Below, in pieces: positions 15,192 to 25,995 of a DNA stretch of 30,879 nt. This DNA is from an uncultured Opitutia bacterium. GTDB taxonomy: Bacteria > Verrucomicrobiota > Verrucomicrobiia > Opitutales > UBA953. Position 1 is the first letter of the stretch. Each line of letters opens with the position of its first letter. The notes beneath the pieces are model-generated. The model did not search any database. It was not told the DNA's origin and saw only the letters and a program-made list of their open reading frames with translations. The translations under genes and the position numbers were made by a program. The DNA is taken from positions 1-30,879 of the forward strand of contig CAIRWP010000144.1 of the NCBI GenBank assembly GCA_903882335.1. The letters are read 5' to 3'.

Positions 15192-16604
15192 ATGCGGATC
15201 TATTTCATGGGCATCTGTGGTACGGCGATGGGCAACGCCGCCTTACTGATGCGCGCGCTCGGCCATGAGGTCATGGGCTCCGACACCGGGATCTACCCGC
15301 CGATGTCCGACCTCCTCCGCGGGGCGGGGGTCGATATCCTTGAAGGCTGGTCCGCCGAACGTCTCGCCCAGCTCAAGCCCGACCTGGTCGTGGTCGGCAA
15401 CGTCGCCTCCCGCGGCCATCCCGAGGTCGAGTGGTTGCTCGAAGCCCGCACCCAGCCGTACGTTTCGCTTCCGGAGCTACTCCGCACCCGCCTCCTGAAC
15501 GAACGCCGCAACGTGGTCGTCGCCGGCACCCACGGCAAGACCACCACGACCTGCCTGGCCGCGGTACTGCTCAAGGCCAACGGCACCGAGCCGGGCTGGC
15601 TCGTCGGCGGCGTCCCGCGAGACCTGCCCGATTCTTCCCATCCCGGCCAGAAGGGCGGGCCCTTCGTCATCGAAGGTGACGAATACGACACGGCCTTCTT
15701 CGACAAGCGCAGTAAGTTCATCCAGTACCTGCCGCACGTCCTCGCGATCAACAACTGCGAGTTCGACCATGCGGACATCTTCCGCGACCTCGACGATGTC
15801 CTGCGGACCTTCTCGCACGTGATCCGTATCGTGCCGCGCGACGGCGCGATCGTCGCCAACGGCGACGACGCCAACGTCCTCGGCTTGGTGAAGAACGTCA
15901 CTTGGGCGCCGGTCGTACGCGTCGGCACCGGTGCCGCGAACGACGCGATCATCGCCGATTTCCAGGAATCCCCGACGGGTTCATCTTTCACGCTCCGGTG
16001 GAAGGGTAAGGAATGGGGTCAGGTGAAGTGGGCCCTTCCTGGCCTCTTTAACGCCCGCAACGCCGCGATGGCGGCCGTCTCCGCGGGCCTCCTGCTCGAC
16101 GCCCAGGATCCGACCAGGCTGAAACTCGACGCGCTCAACTCCTTCCTGGGCGTCCAGCGTCGCCAGCAGGTCCTCGTCGACCGTCCCGACCTGACGGTTA
16201 TCGAAGACTTCGGCCACCACCCGACCGCGCTCGACCTGACGCTCGCCTCCCTCCGCGCCCGTTACCCGCGGCATCGGCTCGTGGCCTGCTTCGAGCCGCG
16301 CAGTAACACCGCCGCCCGCAAGGTGATGCAGGATGCCTTCCGCGAGGCGCTCAAGCAGGCCGACGAGGTCTTTCTCGCCCCTCCGCACCGCGCCGATAAA
16401 CTCGGTGAGGAGCGGTTTGACAGCGAAGGGGTGGCCGCCGCCATCACGGCCGCCGGCAAGCACGGCTTCGCCCCAGCTTCCAACGAAGCGCTGCTCGCCG
16501 AGCTGACCGCCGTGGTGCAGGGCGACCCGTCCCCGCGCTGCGTCATCTTCTTCTCGAACGGCGCCTTCGGCGGCATCATCAAGAAATTCGCCGCCCAAGC
16601 CTGA
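15192..16604 (+). CDS. mpl: UDP-N-acetylmuramate:L-alanyl-gamma-D-glutamyl-meso-diaminopimelate ligase
   Basis: Mpl reattaches the recycled murein tripeptide to UDP-MurNAc in the cytoplasm, saving cell-wall material. The 470-residue product has the Mur-ligase layout: an N-terminal UDP-binding domain starting MRIYFMGICGTAMGN, the ATP-binding loop GTHGKTTT (residues 112-119, K116), the Mpl-type signature EGDEYDTAFFDKRSKF (from E161), which separates it from MurC, then EDFGHHPTAL, and the ending FFSNGAFGGI. Length fits E. coli Mpl (457). ATG 15192 is chosen because the family starts at this residue; a frame extension to 15129 overlaps the hpf terminator. The presence of Mpl implies meso-diaminopimelate peptidoglycan with recycling. 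It converges with ribF, with one base between stops. Confidence 0.96.
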   Translation: MRIYFMGICGTAMGNAALLMRALGHEVMGSDTGIYPPMSDLLRGAGVDILEGWSAERLAQLKPDLVVVGNVASRGHPEVEWLLEARTQPYVSLPELLRTRLLNERRNVVVAGTHGKTTTTCLAAVLLKANGTEPGWLVGGVPRDLPDSSHPGQKGGPFVIEGDEYDTAFFDKRSKFIQYLPHVLAINNCEFDHADIFRDLDDVLRTFSHVIRIVPRDGAIVANGDDANVLGLVKNVTWAPVVRVGTGAANDAIIADFQESPTGSSFTLRWKGKEWGQVKWALPGLFNARNAAMAAVSAGLLLDAQDPTRLKLDALNSFLGVQRRQQVLVDRPDLTVIEDFGHHPTALDLTLASLRARYPRHRLVACFEPRSNTAARKVMQDAFREALKQADEVFLAPPHRADKLGEERFDSEGVAAAITAAGKHGFAPASNEALLAELTAVVQGDPSPRCVIFFSNGAFGGIIKKFAAQA

Positions 16605-16605
16605 G

Positions 16606-17505
16606 CTACGCGAACAGACCCAGCGCCTGCCGGGCCTGCGCCGAGTCTTGGGCGATTTGCGCCTGTAGGGCCGGGAGGTCGGCAAACTTCTGCTCGGCGC
16701 GGAGGCGACGGATCCAACGGACGCGCACGGCGTCACCGGTGGTCGGGGCCGCGCCGCGGAGCACGTGGGCTTCGAGCAGGGGAGCGACCGGTCCGCTCTC
16801 GACCGTCGGGCGCTGGCCGTAGTTCGCCACGGCGGGCAGGGCCTCGCCTTGGAAGATGACCTCGACCGCGTAGACGCCGTAGGCGGGCTTGAGCTCGGGT
16901 TCCCAGGCCACGTTCACGGTCGGGAAGCCGAGGGTCCGCCCGAGACGGCGGCCGCCGATGATGACGCCCTCCGCCTCGTAGGGGCGGTGCAGCATCGCGT
17001 TGGCGAGGTCGAGTTCGCCCGTCACGAGGCACTGGCGAATCCGCGAACTGCTCACCGTCTCGTCGCCGAGGCGGACGGCGGCGACCAGTCGCACGCCGAG
17101 TCCTTCGGCCGTGCCCTGGGCGATGAGGGTCTCGCCGTGGCCCGCGCGTCCGCGGCCGTATTGGAAATTGGCGCCGACGTGGAGCGACTTCAGGTGGGGG
17201 AAGGTCTGCTGCAGCCACCGCGGGAAATCGGCGGCCGCGATGCTGGCGTGGGCGCGGTCGAACGGCTCGTGGTGGACCATCTGGGCGCCGGCTTCGGTCA
17301 GCCGCTCGTCCTTCTGCGCGCGCGTGAAGATCAGCGGGACGGCCGACTCCGGGCGCAGGACCTTGCTCGGGTGCGGGTCGTAGGTGAGCACGCCGACGAG
17401 CCCGCCATCCGCCCGGGCGGCTTCGCGGGCGGAGTGCAGCACGGCGCGGTGGCCGAGGTGCACGCCGTCGAAGGCACCGATGGCGAGATGGAGGGGCAGG
17501 CTCAT
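16606..17505 (-). CDS. ribF: bifunctional riboflavin kinase/FMN adenylyltransferase
   Basis: RibF converts riboflavin to FMN and then FAD. The 299-residue product has an N-terminal FAD synthetase domain with GAFDGVHLGH, YDPHP, GANFQYGRGRAG and the ISSSxIR-like VSSSRIR, then a C-terminal riboflavin kinase domain with GRRLGRTLGFPTVNV and the catalytic glutamate region LLEAHVL. The usual NxGxRPTF-like strand appears as ANYGQRPTV. Length is normal. It is the last gene of the nrnA-truB-ribF set. Its ATG at 17505 overlaps the truB TGA in an ATGA arrangement, pointing to translational coupling. Transcription would come from the promoter before nrnA. It ends one base from the mpl stop on the opposite strand. 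Confidence 0.96.
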   Translation of the reverse strand: MSLPLHLAIGAFDGVHLGHRAVLHSAREAARADGGLVGVLTYDPHPSKVLRPESAVPLIFTRAQKDERLTEAGAQMVHHEPFDRAHASIAAADFPRWLQQTFPHLKSLHVGANFQYGRGRAGHGETLIAQGTAEGLGVRLVAAVRLGDETVSSSRIRQCLVTGELDLANAMLHRPYEAEGVIIGGRRLGRTLGFPTVNVAWEPELKPAYGVYAVEVIFQGEALPAVANYGQRPTVESGPVAPLLEAHVLRGAAPTTGDAVRVRWIRRLRAEQKFADLPALQAQIAQDSAQARQALGLFA

Positions 17506-18221
17506 GCGGCGGGCGCGGCTTCGCTCACGGGCACGAGGGCGGCGATGAGCTGCGCGTCGGTCATCGCGCCCAGCTGCGGCAGCGTGTGGCCGCGGGAGAG
17601 GTCGAGGCCGCCCGAGCGGGTGCGTCGGAGCATCGAGAGGTGGGCGCCCGGGCCGAGCTTACGGCCGAGGTCGTAGGCCAGCGTGCGCACATAGGTGCCC
17701 TTGGTGCAGCGGACGCGGAAGTTGATCTTCGGACTCTCCCAGGATAGCAGTGCGAACTCATCGAGGCGGATGGCGCGCGGTTCGCGGGCGACCTCGAGGC
17801 CCTTGCGGGCGAGCTCGTAGAGTTTCTGGCCGCCGATCTTCTTGGCCGAATGCATCGGGGGCACCTGGAACTGATCGCCCAGCATCGAGGCGAGGGCTGC
17901 GCGCACCTGGGCTTCGGTGATCTCCGGCACGGGGTTCGTCTCCAGCGACACGCCTTCGGCATCCTGGGTGTCGGTGACGACTCCCAGGGTCGCTTCGCCG
18001 AGGTATTCCTTATCCTGGGCCATCAGCTGATCCGAGGCTTTGGTCGCCTTGCCGACGAGGACGATGAGCAGGCCGGTGGCCATCGGGTCGAGCGTGCCGG
18101 CGTGTCCGACGCGACGCGTGCGATAGAGTCGACGCACGCTGTCCACGACGTCGTGGGAAGTGATGCCCTGCGGCTTGTCGACGAGCAGCACGCCCGCGGG
18201 TTCAGCGGCAGGCTCGCTCAT
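17502..18221 (-). CDS. truB: tRNA pseudouridine(55) synthase TruB
   Basis: TruB makes pseudouridine 55 in the T-loop of tRNAs. The 239-residue product contains the catalytic motif GHAGTLDPMATGLL with D45 as nucleophile, the N-terminal LLVDKPQGITSHDVV, KEYLGEATLGVVTDT and the later RCTKGTYVRTLAYDLG. It is on the short side, since the C-terminal PUA domain of some relatives (E. coli 314 residues) is missing, as in many non-proteobacterial enzymes. Although the frame extends upstream to 18746, the start at 18221 overlaps the stop of nrnA as ATGA and gives the family N-terminus. It is coupled at both ends, upstream to nrnA and downstream to ribF. Confidence 0.95.
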   Translation of the reverse strand: MSEPAAEPAGVLLVDKPQGITSHDVVDSVRRLYRTRRVGHAGTLDPMATGLLIVLVGKATKASDQLMAQDKEYLGEATLGVVTDTQDAEGVSLETNPVPEITEAQVRAALASMLGDQFQVPPMHSAKKIGGQKLYELARKGLEVAREPRAIRLDEFALLSWESPKINFRVRCTKGTYVRTLAYDLGRKLGPGAHLSMLRRTRSGGLDLSRGHTLPQLGAMTDAQLIAALVPVSEAAPAA

Positions 18222-19219
18222 TTCGCCGAGTATTCGCGATAGTGGTCGATGACGATGCCGAGGATCTTCGCGCGGTCCTGGGGCAGGCGGCAGCCCTGCA
18301 TGTTGAAGCCAGCCGCGAGCACGTGACCGCCGCCGTTGAGTTTGCCCGCGCAGAGGTCCAAGCGGAGCTTCGGGTCGCGGCCGCGGAGGCTGCCCCGGAT
18401 GCCATCCTTGCCCTCCTCCATCAGCACGGCGATCTCCACGCCGGCGACGGAGCGGGGGAATTCGACCAGGCCTTCCTTGTCCTCCTTCGTGGTGCCGGTC
18501 GCGGCGTAGTCCGCCTGCGTGAGCTCGCCAGAGCAGATCTTGCCGTCCTCGTGGAAGGCGATGGTGTTGAGGAAGCGCTTGGTCAGCTCGAGCTTGCCGC
18601 GGCTTTCTTGCTCGAAGACCCGGAAGTTCGCCTCGGCCGGGTCGGCCCCGCGGCGCACCAGCTCGGCGACGATGGCCAGCATGTCGGCCGTGGTGCTGCG
18701 GTAGCAGAACCGACCGGTGTCGGTCAGGATCCCGAGGTGCAGGCACTGCGCGGTCGCCGCGTCGATGGGCAAGCCTTCCTGCAGGGCGGCGGCGGCGAGG
18801 ACATGGCAGGTCGCGGCGGCGTCGCGGACCACGATGTTCACGCGGCCGTAATCGGGGTTGGAGGCGTGGTGGTCGATGTTCGCGTGCACGCCGGCGGGGA
18901 ACTTCGACAGGAGCTCCTCCCCGACGCGCGTGGCGTCGGCGCAGTCGACGGTCACGGCCACGCGGCCATCGGCGACGTACTCCGCGTTGGTGAGGAATTT
19001 CACGCCGACCACGTAGGGGGCCAGGTTCGGCGGGACGCGGTCGCGGTTGACGCAGAGGGCGTCGATCCCCGCCGCGAGCAGCAGCCGGGCCAGCGCCACC
19101 TGGGAGCCGATGCAGTCACCGTCGGGCCGCATGTGCCCGAGGACCGCCACGGGGCGTCCGGGGAGTTCCGCGATCAGGCGACGGAGGGCGGGGCCGGCTT
19201 CGGGCAGGGTGTGGGCCAT
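18218..19219 (-). CDS. nrnA: DHH/DHHA1-family phosphoesterase (NrnA-like oligoribonuclease/pAp phosphatase)
   Basis: This 333-residue enzyme should degrade nano-RNA (and perhaps pAp or linear cyclic-dinucleotide products) by hydrolysing phosphodiester bonds with bound manganese. Motifs in order: GHMRPDGDCIGSQ (H29, D33, D35), VTVDCADATRVG, NIDHHASNPDYG (the DHH signature), GILTDTGRF, and the substrate-binding DHHA1 domain ending in LNGGGHVLAAGF. ATG 19219 begins at the family start; the longer frame reaching 19444 runs into the clpC promoter region. This order, nrnA then truB then ribF, is conserved in many bacteria, usually behind rbfA and infB, which are missing here. The first-gene promoter must lie in the 230-nt spacer shared with clpC. 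Confidence 0.94.
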   Translation of the reverse strand: MAHTLPEAGPALRRLIAELPGRPVAVLGHMRPDGDCIGSQVALARLLLAAGIDALCVNRDRVPPNLAPYVVGVKFLTNAEYVADGRVAVTVDCADATRVGEELLSKFPAGVHANIDHHASNPDYGRVNIVVRDAAATCHVLAAAALQEGLPIDAATAQCLHLGILTDTGRFCYRSTTADMLAIVAELVRRGADPAEANFRVFEQESRGKLELTKRFLNTIAFHEDGKICSGELTQADYAATGTTKEDKEGLVEFPRSVAGVEIAVLMEEGKDGIRGSLRGRDPKLRLDLCAGKLNGGGHVLAAGFNMQGCRLPQDRAKILGIVIDHYREYSAK

Positions 19220-19266
19220 GTGTGGCGGGAAGAAACATCTCCCCGCCCTCGCTGGCAAAGGCAAAA

Positions 19267-19289
19267 GGCGACGGCACCCGTCGCCGGAC
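19267..19289 (-). terminator. hairpin in the nrnA leader (possible attenuator)
   Basis: A perfect 8-bp inverted repeat with a 3-nt loop, GGCGACGG-CAC-CCGTCGCC (19267-19285). Read on the minus strand it is followed by TTTT, so it resembles a short terminator or attenuator about 48 nt before the nrnA ATG. The T tract is too short for confidence. It may instead just be a stable leader hairpin. Confidence 0.35.
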
Positions 19290-19363
19290 CGCGAAAGACG
19301 GTCGCGGCGCGTGTCCCACTCCGCCCGGTCGCCGTCGCGTCGAAACCGCGGAAAGGCCCGATT

Positions 19364-19410
19364 TACAATCCTTGGGGAACGCTTGAACCCATGGAAGGTT
19401 CGGGCATAGT
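19364..19410 (+). promoter_or_regulatory. candidate promoters of clpC
   Basis: Two overlapping possibilities exist: TACAAT (19364-19369, a 5-of-6 -10 box but no good -35), and TTGAAC (19383-19388) with CATAGT (19405-19410) at a 16-nt spacing, 4 of 6 each. Neither CIRCE nor a CtsR repeat is visible. The remainder of this 230-nt spacer shows nothing else I can interpret apart from the nrnA hairpin. Confidence 0.35.
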
Positions 19411-19449
19411 CCCTGCTACACCCCCTTCCGGGGACACCCACCATCCATC

Positions 19450-22002
<2,553 letters not shown>

Positions 22003-22006
22003 GCCG

Positions 22007-22363
22007 GTGGAGCGCCGCGGCCTCATCGCCGGGGTCCTCGGGGCGACTGCCGTCGCCCTCGGGGCTTTCGGTGCCCATGGCCTCAAGGAACGCCTGGCGG
22101 CGATCCCCGAGGCCGCCGGCTGGTGGCAGACCGCGACCTTCTACCTGCTCACCCATGCCGTGGCCGTGGGGGCGCTCCGCCCGGGCTCCCCGGGCCGGTT
22201 CTGGGCCGTCGGAGCCGCGATCTTCAGCGGTACGCTCTACGCGCTGGCGTTGGGCGCCCCACGCTGGCTCGGTGCCATCACGCCGGTCGGGGGCGTCCTC
22301 TTGCTCACGGGTTGGGTCCTGCTCGCTTGGAACTCCGCCCGGTCCGACGCGCCCTCCGCCTGA
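22007..22363 (+). CDS. DUF423-family small membrane protein
   Basis: This 118-residue protein has four hydrophobic segments, with the family signatures LGAFGAHGLKERL near the N-terminus and WWQTATFYLLTHAVAV, IFSGTLYALALGAPRWLGAITPVGG in the middle. It matches DUF423 (E. coli YgdD type) in length and motifs; function is unknown. No ATG fits the family start. The only suitable codon is GTG 22007, 4 nt after the clpC stop, so it is probably cotranscribed with clpC. The much longer open frame upstream lies entirely inside clpC and is not coding. Stop codons of this gene and the beta-helix gene form TGA-GCC-TCA. Confidence 0.88.
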   Translation: MERRGLIAGVLGATAVALGAFGAHGLKERLAAIPEAAGWWQTATFYLLTHAVAVGALRPGSPGRFWAVGAAIFSGTLYALALGAPRWLGAITPVGGVLLLTGWVLLAWNSARSDAPSA

Positions 22364-22366
22364 GCC

Positions 22367-25117
22367 TCAACGCCTCGCCTCGGTGGTGCGAATGTCGAGT
22401 TCGTCGACGTAGAACTCCGTCGCCTCGTTGGCGTTACTGATGAAGCCGAGCCAGGCCAGTCCGTCGAACTTCGGGCTGCGGAAGGGCAGTCCCTTGAGCT
22501 CATGGGTCGCGCCGCCTCGGGGTGTCACGCGCAGGGTCCAGGTCTTGGGCGCGTCTGTGCCGAGCTCGGCGCTCAGCTCCAGGCGCACCCATTGGCGGAG
22601 TGGCATCTGCAGGTCCAGACCTTTGACCCCGGTGAGGCGACCCTCCTTGATGGCGAGCACCGGGCCCGTGGCGTAGGGGGCCCCGCCGGTCCGCCATTCA
22701 TGGATGAAGTAGGCCTTCGGCTCTAGGAAGAGGTCGAATGCCACGGTGCTCATGCCGGTGCGGTGATGGGGCGCGAACACCAGCATCGGGTAATGGGCCG
22801 CCGGCAGTCCGGGGGCGTCGCGGAAGAGCAGGCTCTGCTGACCGGCCGAGGCCTGCGCTCCGGTCAGGAGCAGCGCATCGGTCGGCCCGTCGGACTTCGT
22901 CGGCGCCATCCCCGGCTTATGCTGGCGGCTGAGGCTGCCGTGCGCGGAGGGGAAGGGGTATTGCGGGTTGGTGATCCGGCCCTCGAAATCCTGATGAAGG
23001 TTGAGCGCGGGCGCCGCCGGCTTGGCCGGGCGCGGCGGGGTGGGCGCGCGCTCGAAAGTCGCGGCGACCTGACGCCACTCCGTCCCGATGACGCCCATCT
23101 TCTCCACCGCGAGCGGTTGGAAGCCGAGCGCGAAGGCGGGCGAGTCCGGCCGCAGGCGGAAGTCGCGTTTCGCCGCATCGACGAAGCGGGGGTCGGCCAC
23201 GACGGACCCGGCGTCCTGTCCGGTCTGCTGCCAGGCCTCGAGGGCGAGCTTGTCGGAGGGCGGGAAGCGGACCGGGCGGCCGGAGTAGTCCCAATAGAGG
23301 TTGCCGCGCATCAGGTAGTTCTCCGGCGTGCCGCGCCATTCGTGGCCGAGCAGGCCGCCGCGGTCGAAGACCACGAGGTTGCGCTCGAACACGAACGAGC
23401 GGTGGGCCTCTTGGCGGGAACGTTCCACTTGCGATTCCTCGGCGAAGGCGAGGATGTTGTTCCGGATGACGTTATCCTTGCCGTAATGCTGGTGGAAGCC
23501 GCCGTCGGTCGTGTCGTGGACCAAGTTGCCCTCCATCGTGATGCCGGTGCTGCCCTCGTCGGTGTAGAGTCCCCAGCCGCCGTAACTGAAGCAAGACACG
23601 TGGTGGATATGGTTATGGCTCACCGAAGTGCCCTCCGACGGGCCCAGCGTGTAGACGCCGCCCATGTCGCTCAGGATGCCCTGGCCGAGGTGGTGCAGGT
23701 GGTTCCACTCGACCTTGTTGCGCTTGGCGCGGGAAGGGGCGTAGCCCCAGCGCCAGCCCACCGAGACCGCCGAATAGAAGAGGTCGGAGATTTCGTTATG
23801 CGTCACTGCGTTGTCGGCCGCCGAGCCGATCCAGACGCCGACCGCGCAGGGGAAGAGCCGGCCGCCGTCGCGGATGATGTTGTTATGGATCCGGTTGCCG
23901 CGCACCACGTCGGCGTCCTTCGGCTCGTCGTTCAGGCTGCCCACCTTGACCCCGCCCGCGCCCATGTCGGTGATGAGGCAATGCTCGATGGTCACGTCGT
24001 GCGTCCCACGGCGGAGGGAGAAACCGTAGCTACCGAAATGCGCGAGCTCGCAGCCCTCGAAGCGGATCGCGCTCGCCTGCTCCAGCGTGATGACCCCGTC
24101 CACGCGCGCGACGGCGGCCTGGTTCGGCTCGAAGGTGGCGAGGGTCGCCACGCCCTTGGCATGCCGGAACCTGAGGTCCCGGAACTCGAGGTGCGCGACC
24201 GGCCGGGCGGCCGAGCCCGTGAAGGTGAGCAGCTTCTCGAGCACCGGGTAGGTCGCCCGGACCGTCGCGAGATTCTCGCCGGGGCGGGGCAGGTAGGTGA
24301 GCTGGCCCGCGCGGCTCAGGAACCATTCCCCGGGCTCGTCCAGCAAGGTCGGCAGGTTCTCGATCACGAAGCCCGTCAGGTGGTCGAGGGTGTTGTGAGG
24401 CTTGGTGGCGCCCCCGACGATCGTGAACGCCCCGTTCGCCGGGTCCACCGACTCGAGACGGCGGCGGGTGTTATCCCACTTATGAAAGAGGTTCACCACC
24501 GCATCCTGCCGCTCCTTTTCCGAGACCTCCGCGAAGGCCTGGAGGTCCTGGGGGTCGACGCGGAGCTTCTGCCGGAAGGTTTCGCCGGCCTTCCGGTCGG
24601 CGCCGTCCTTGGTCTCGCTCTCCATCCCGCGCAGGAAGGAGTAGCCTTGCGCGTGCGAGCGGGCACGCGTGGCGCGGCGGTCGCCGACCCAGAGCTGCTC
24701 AAAGGTCTCCGTGCCCGCGGGCGTCGCGAGTTCCCAGCGGCCGGCTTTGCCCGGTTGGAACGCGGGCAGTTCGCGCCCGCCGGAGAGGATCACCCCGGCG
24801 CCGGGCGCGGCCACGTAGGCGATCGGGTGCGTGACGTCCCCGCTGTCGCCGGCGTCAAAGGACACCGTCTGGGCGAGGCGATAAGTGCCGGCGGCGAAGA
24901 TCACCCGCACGGACTCCGTCAACGGCCGCGGCAACTGCCGGACGGCGAGCCGGGCACCTTCGAGCGAAGCGAGCGGTCCATCGGTGCGACCCGCGTTCGG
25001 TCGAGGCAGCCGGCCGGACCAGGCATCGTTACCGTCCGTCGCCACGTGCAGGTCCCGCGCGACGAGCGGGAAGGGGAGCGCGCAGGTCGCGAGCAGGGCG
25101 AGCAGACGGGGTAGCAT
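22367..25117 (-). CDS. secreted right-handed parallel beta-helix protein with C-terminal jelly-roll-like domain
   Basis: This 916-residue exported protein has a signal peptide (MLPRLLALLATCALPFPLVA, then RDLHV). Its first part follows the pattern of beta-helix enzymes common in Planctomycetes and Verrucomicrobia: GNDAWSGRLPRPNAG, VIFAAGTYRLAQTVSF, and PIAYVAAPGAGVILSGG. Between about residues 300 and 580 many short helix rungs with Asn ladders are visible (HNNIIRDGG, THNEISDLFY, VEWNHLHHLG, SHNHIHHV, MEGNLVHDTT, RNNILAF). The last 230 residues look like a LamG-type carbohydrate-binding jelly roll (DFEGRITN to FYVDELDI). I infer a polysaccharide lyase or glycoside hydrolase, or a binding protein, but I cannot place a catalytic residue or family number. 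It is preceded on the same strand by arsR with a 50-nt gap. Confidence 0.85.
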   Translation of the reverse strand: MLPRLLALLATCALPFPLVARDLHVATDGNDAWSGRLPRPNAGRTDGPLASLEGARLAVRQLPRPLTESVRVIFAAGTYRLAQTVSFDAGDSGDVTHPIAYVAAPGAGVILSGGRELPAFQPGKAGRWELATPAGTETFEQLWVGDRRATRARSHAQGYSFLRGMESETKDGADRKAGETFRQKLRVDPQDLQAFAEVSEKERQDAVVNLFHKWDNTRRRLESVDPANGAFTIVGGATKPHNTLDHLTGFVIENLPTLLDEPGEWFLSRAGQLTYLPRPGENLATVRATYPVLEKLLTFTGSAARPVAHLEFRDLRFRHAKGVATLATFEPNQAAVARVDGVITLEQASAIRFEGCELAHFGSYGFSLRRGTHDVTIEHCLITDMGAGGVKVGSLNDEPKDADVVRGNRIHNNIIRDGGRLFPCAVGVWIGSAADNAVTHNEISDLFYSAVSVGWRWGYAPSRAKRNKVEWNHLHHLGQGILSDMGGVYTLGPSEGTSVSHNHIHHVSCFSYGGWGLYTDEGSTGITMEGNLVHDTTDGGFHQHYGKDNVIRNNILAFAEESQVERSRQEAHRSFVFERNLVVFDRGGLLGHEWRGTPENYLMRGNLYWDYSGRPVRFPPSDKLALEAWQQTGQDAGSVVADPRFVDAAKRDFRLRPDSPAFALGFQPLAVEKMGVIGTEWRQVAATFERAPTPPRPAKPAAPALNLHQDFEGRITNPQYPFPSAHGSLSRQHKPGMAPTKSDGPTDALLLTGAQASAGQQSLLFRDAPGLPAAHYPMLVFAPHHRTGMSTVAFDLFLEPKAYFIHEWRTGGAPYATGPVLAIKEGRLTGVKGLDLQMPLRQWVRLELSAELGTDAPKTWTLRVTPRGGATHELKGLPFRSPKFDGLAWLGFISNANEATEFYVDELDIRTTEARR

Positions 25118-25167
25118 GATGTCCTGTTGTTAGACTCGCGTCCCGCGTCCGACAATGCTTTACCCTG

Positions 25168-25488
25168 TCAGCAGCAACCGGCCTTCCGCGCGCGGCGGAC
25201 CCGCGGCGCGGCGAGGTCGACCATGGCCATCAGCGGTGGCGGCAACGGGCGGCGGGAATAGTGGCACCACCGGCCCTCCTTCCGGACGACCACGAGCCCG
25301 CCGCGACGCAGCACCGCCAGGTGGCGCGAAACCGTCGGTTGATCCCGTCCCACCCAGGCCTGCAGGTCGCAGACACAGACCTCGTCCCGTCCGATCCGGG
25401 CCAGCAGGGCCAGGCGGGTCGGGTCCGCGAGCGCCCGGCAGATCGTCGGCACCGCGGGCACGGGGCGGGTTCGCTTGACTCTGGGCAT
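25168..25488 (-). CDS. arsR: ArsR-family metalloregulator (arsenic-responsive type)
   Basis: This 106-residue winged-helix repressor has the metal-sensing motif EVCVCDL (C38, C40) at the helix typical of As(III)-binding ArsR, following the conserved ALADPTRLALLARI. The recognition helix is RDQPTVSRHLAVLRRGGLV. Additional cysteines at 17, in GRWCHYS, and a terminal CC might add ligands. Arsenite binding should release DNA and derepress the genes it controls. ATG 25488 gives the normal family length. It diverges from the DUF6428-like gene, with an AT-rich palindrome between them that is probably its operator. Together with arsC on the other side this makes a small arsenic module. Transcription may run on into the beta-helix gene 50 nt downstream. 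Confidence 0.93.
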   Translation of the reverse strand: MPRVKRTRPVPAVPTICRALADPTRLALLARIGRDEVCVCDLQAWVGRDQPTVSRHLAVLRRGGLVVVRKEGRWCHYSRRPLPPPLMAMVDLAAPRVRRARKAGCC

Positions 25489-25524
25489 CCGGCCAAGATA
25501 TATATATGCGTTTGCATATGCAAA
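25475..25524. promoter_or_regulatory. divergent ars promoters with overlapping operator palindromes
   Basis: On the plus strand TTGACT (25475-25480) and TATATA (25499-25504) are 18 nt apart. On the minus strand TTGCAT (25518-25523) and TATCTT (25495-25500) are 17 nt apart. Two palindromes overlap them: ATATGC-GTTT-GCATAT (25504-25519) and TTTGCATATGCAAA (25511-25524). A repressor bound here would block both directions. The palindromes are exact; their use by the adjacent ArsR is inference. Confidence 0.65.
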
Positions 25525-25985
25525 TCCTAAGCGCCCAGCCCCTCACTTTCGCCGAGTTCCGGCAGGCGCTGGCCCTGGCGCCAGCCCTGGGGTTGCGCTT
25601 CCGCCTGCCGACCGGCGGGCTGACCCCGATTCACCTGCACCTCACCGAGGTCGCCCGGGTCGAGAAGCGTTTCATCGACTGCGGCGGTACGATCCGCACC
25701 CAGGCCTCGGCTCGCCTGCAGCTCTGGGCAGCGGATGATACCGAGCACCGCGTGGGCTGCGGCAAGGCGCTGCAGGTCCTCGAGCGCGGGCTCGGCCTGC
25801 TTGGTGCGACCGACCTGCCGATCGAGGTGGAGCACGATTTCCCTCTGCTCACCGTCTTTCCGGTGCTCGGCTCGGTGGTCGAGGGCGGCGAGCGCGTCTT
25901 CCTCCTGGGCGCGACCAAGGCCGACTGCCTGGCGCCCGAGGTCTGCATCCCGAACGCCTGCCAACCCGGCAGCGGTTGCTGCTGA
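25518..25985 (+). CDS. DUF6428-like cysteine-rich protein of the ars module
   Basis: This 155-residue protein resembles the DUF6428 family, which I recall as being encoded beside arsR and arsenate reductase in Bacteroidota and Verrucomicrobiota; its role is not established. Recognisable parts are LRFRLPTGGLTPIHLHLTEV, then FIDCGGTIRTQASARLQLW, and GCGKALQVLERGL. The C-terminus carries a cysteine series (DCLAPEVC, NACQ, GSGCC) that could bind arsenite or another thiophilic metal. The start is uncertain: ATG 25518 gives the better family N-terminus, while ATG 25506 adds four residues and would sit inside the operator. It lies 10 nt before arsC and is probably cotranscribed. No signal peptide is present, so the protein should be cytoplasmic. 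Confidence 0.75.
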   Translation: MQILSAQPLTFAEFRQALALAPALGLRFRLPTGGLTPIHLHLTEVARVEKRFIDCGGTIRTQASARLQLWAADDTEHRVGCGKALQVLERGLGLLGATDLPIEVEHDFPLLTVFPVLGSVVEGGERVFLLGATKADCLAPEVCIPNACQPGSGCC

Positions 25986-25995
25986 ATCTTTTCCC

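Noticed and set aside
19220..19449. Heat-shock operators (CIRCE or CtsR repeat) before clpC
   Set aside because: Neither the TTAGCACTC inverted repeat nor tandem AGGTCAAA-like repeats can be found.
22763..25114. A 783-codon open frame antisense to the beta-helix gene
   Set aside because: The translation is compositionally biased with no motif or signal, while the minus strand has a signal peptide and clear beta-helix rungs.
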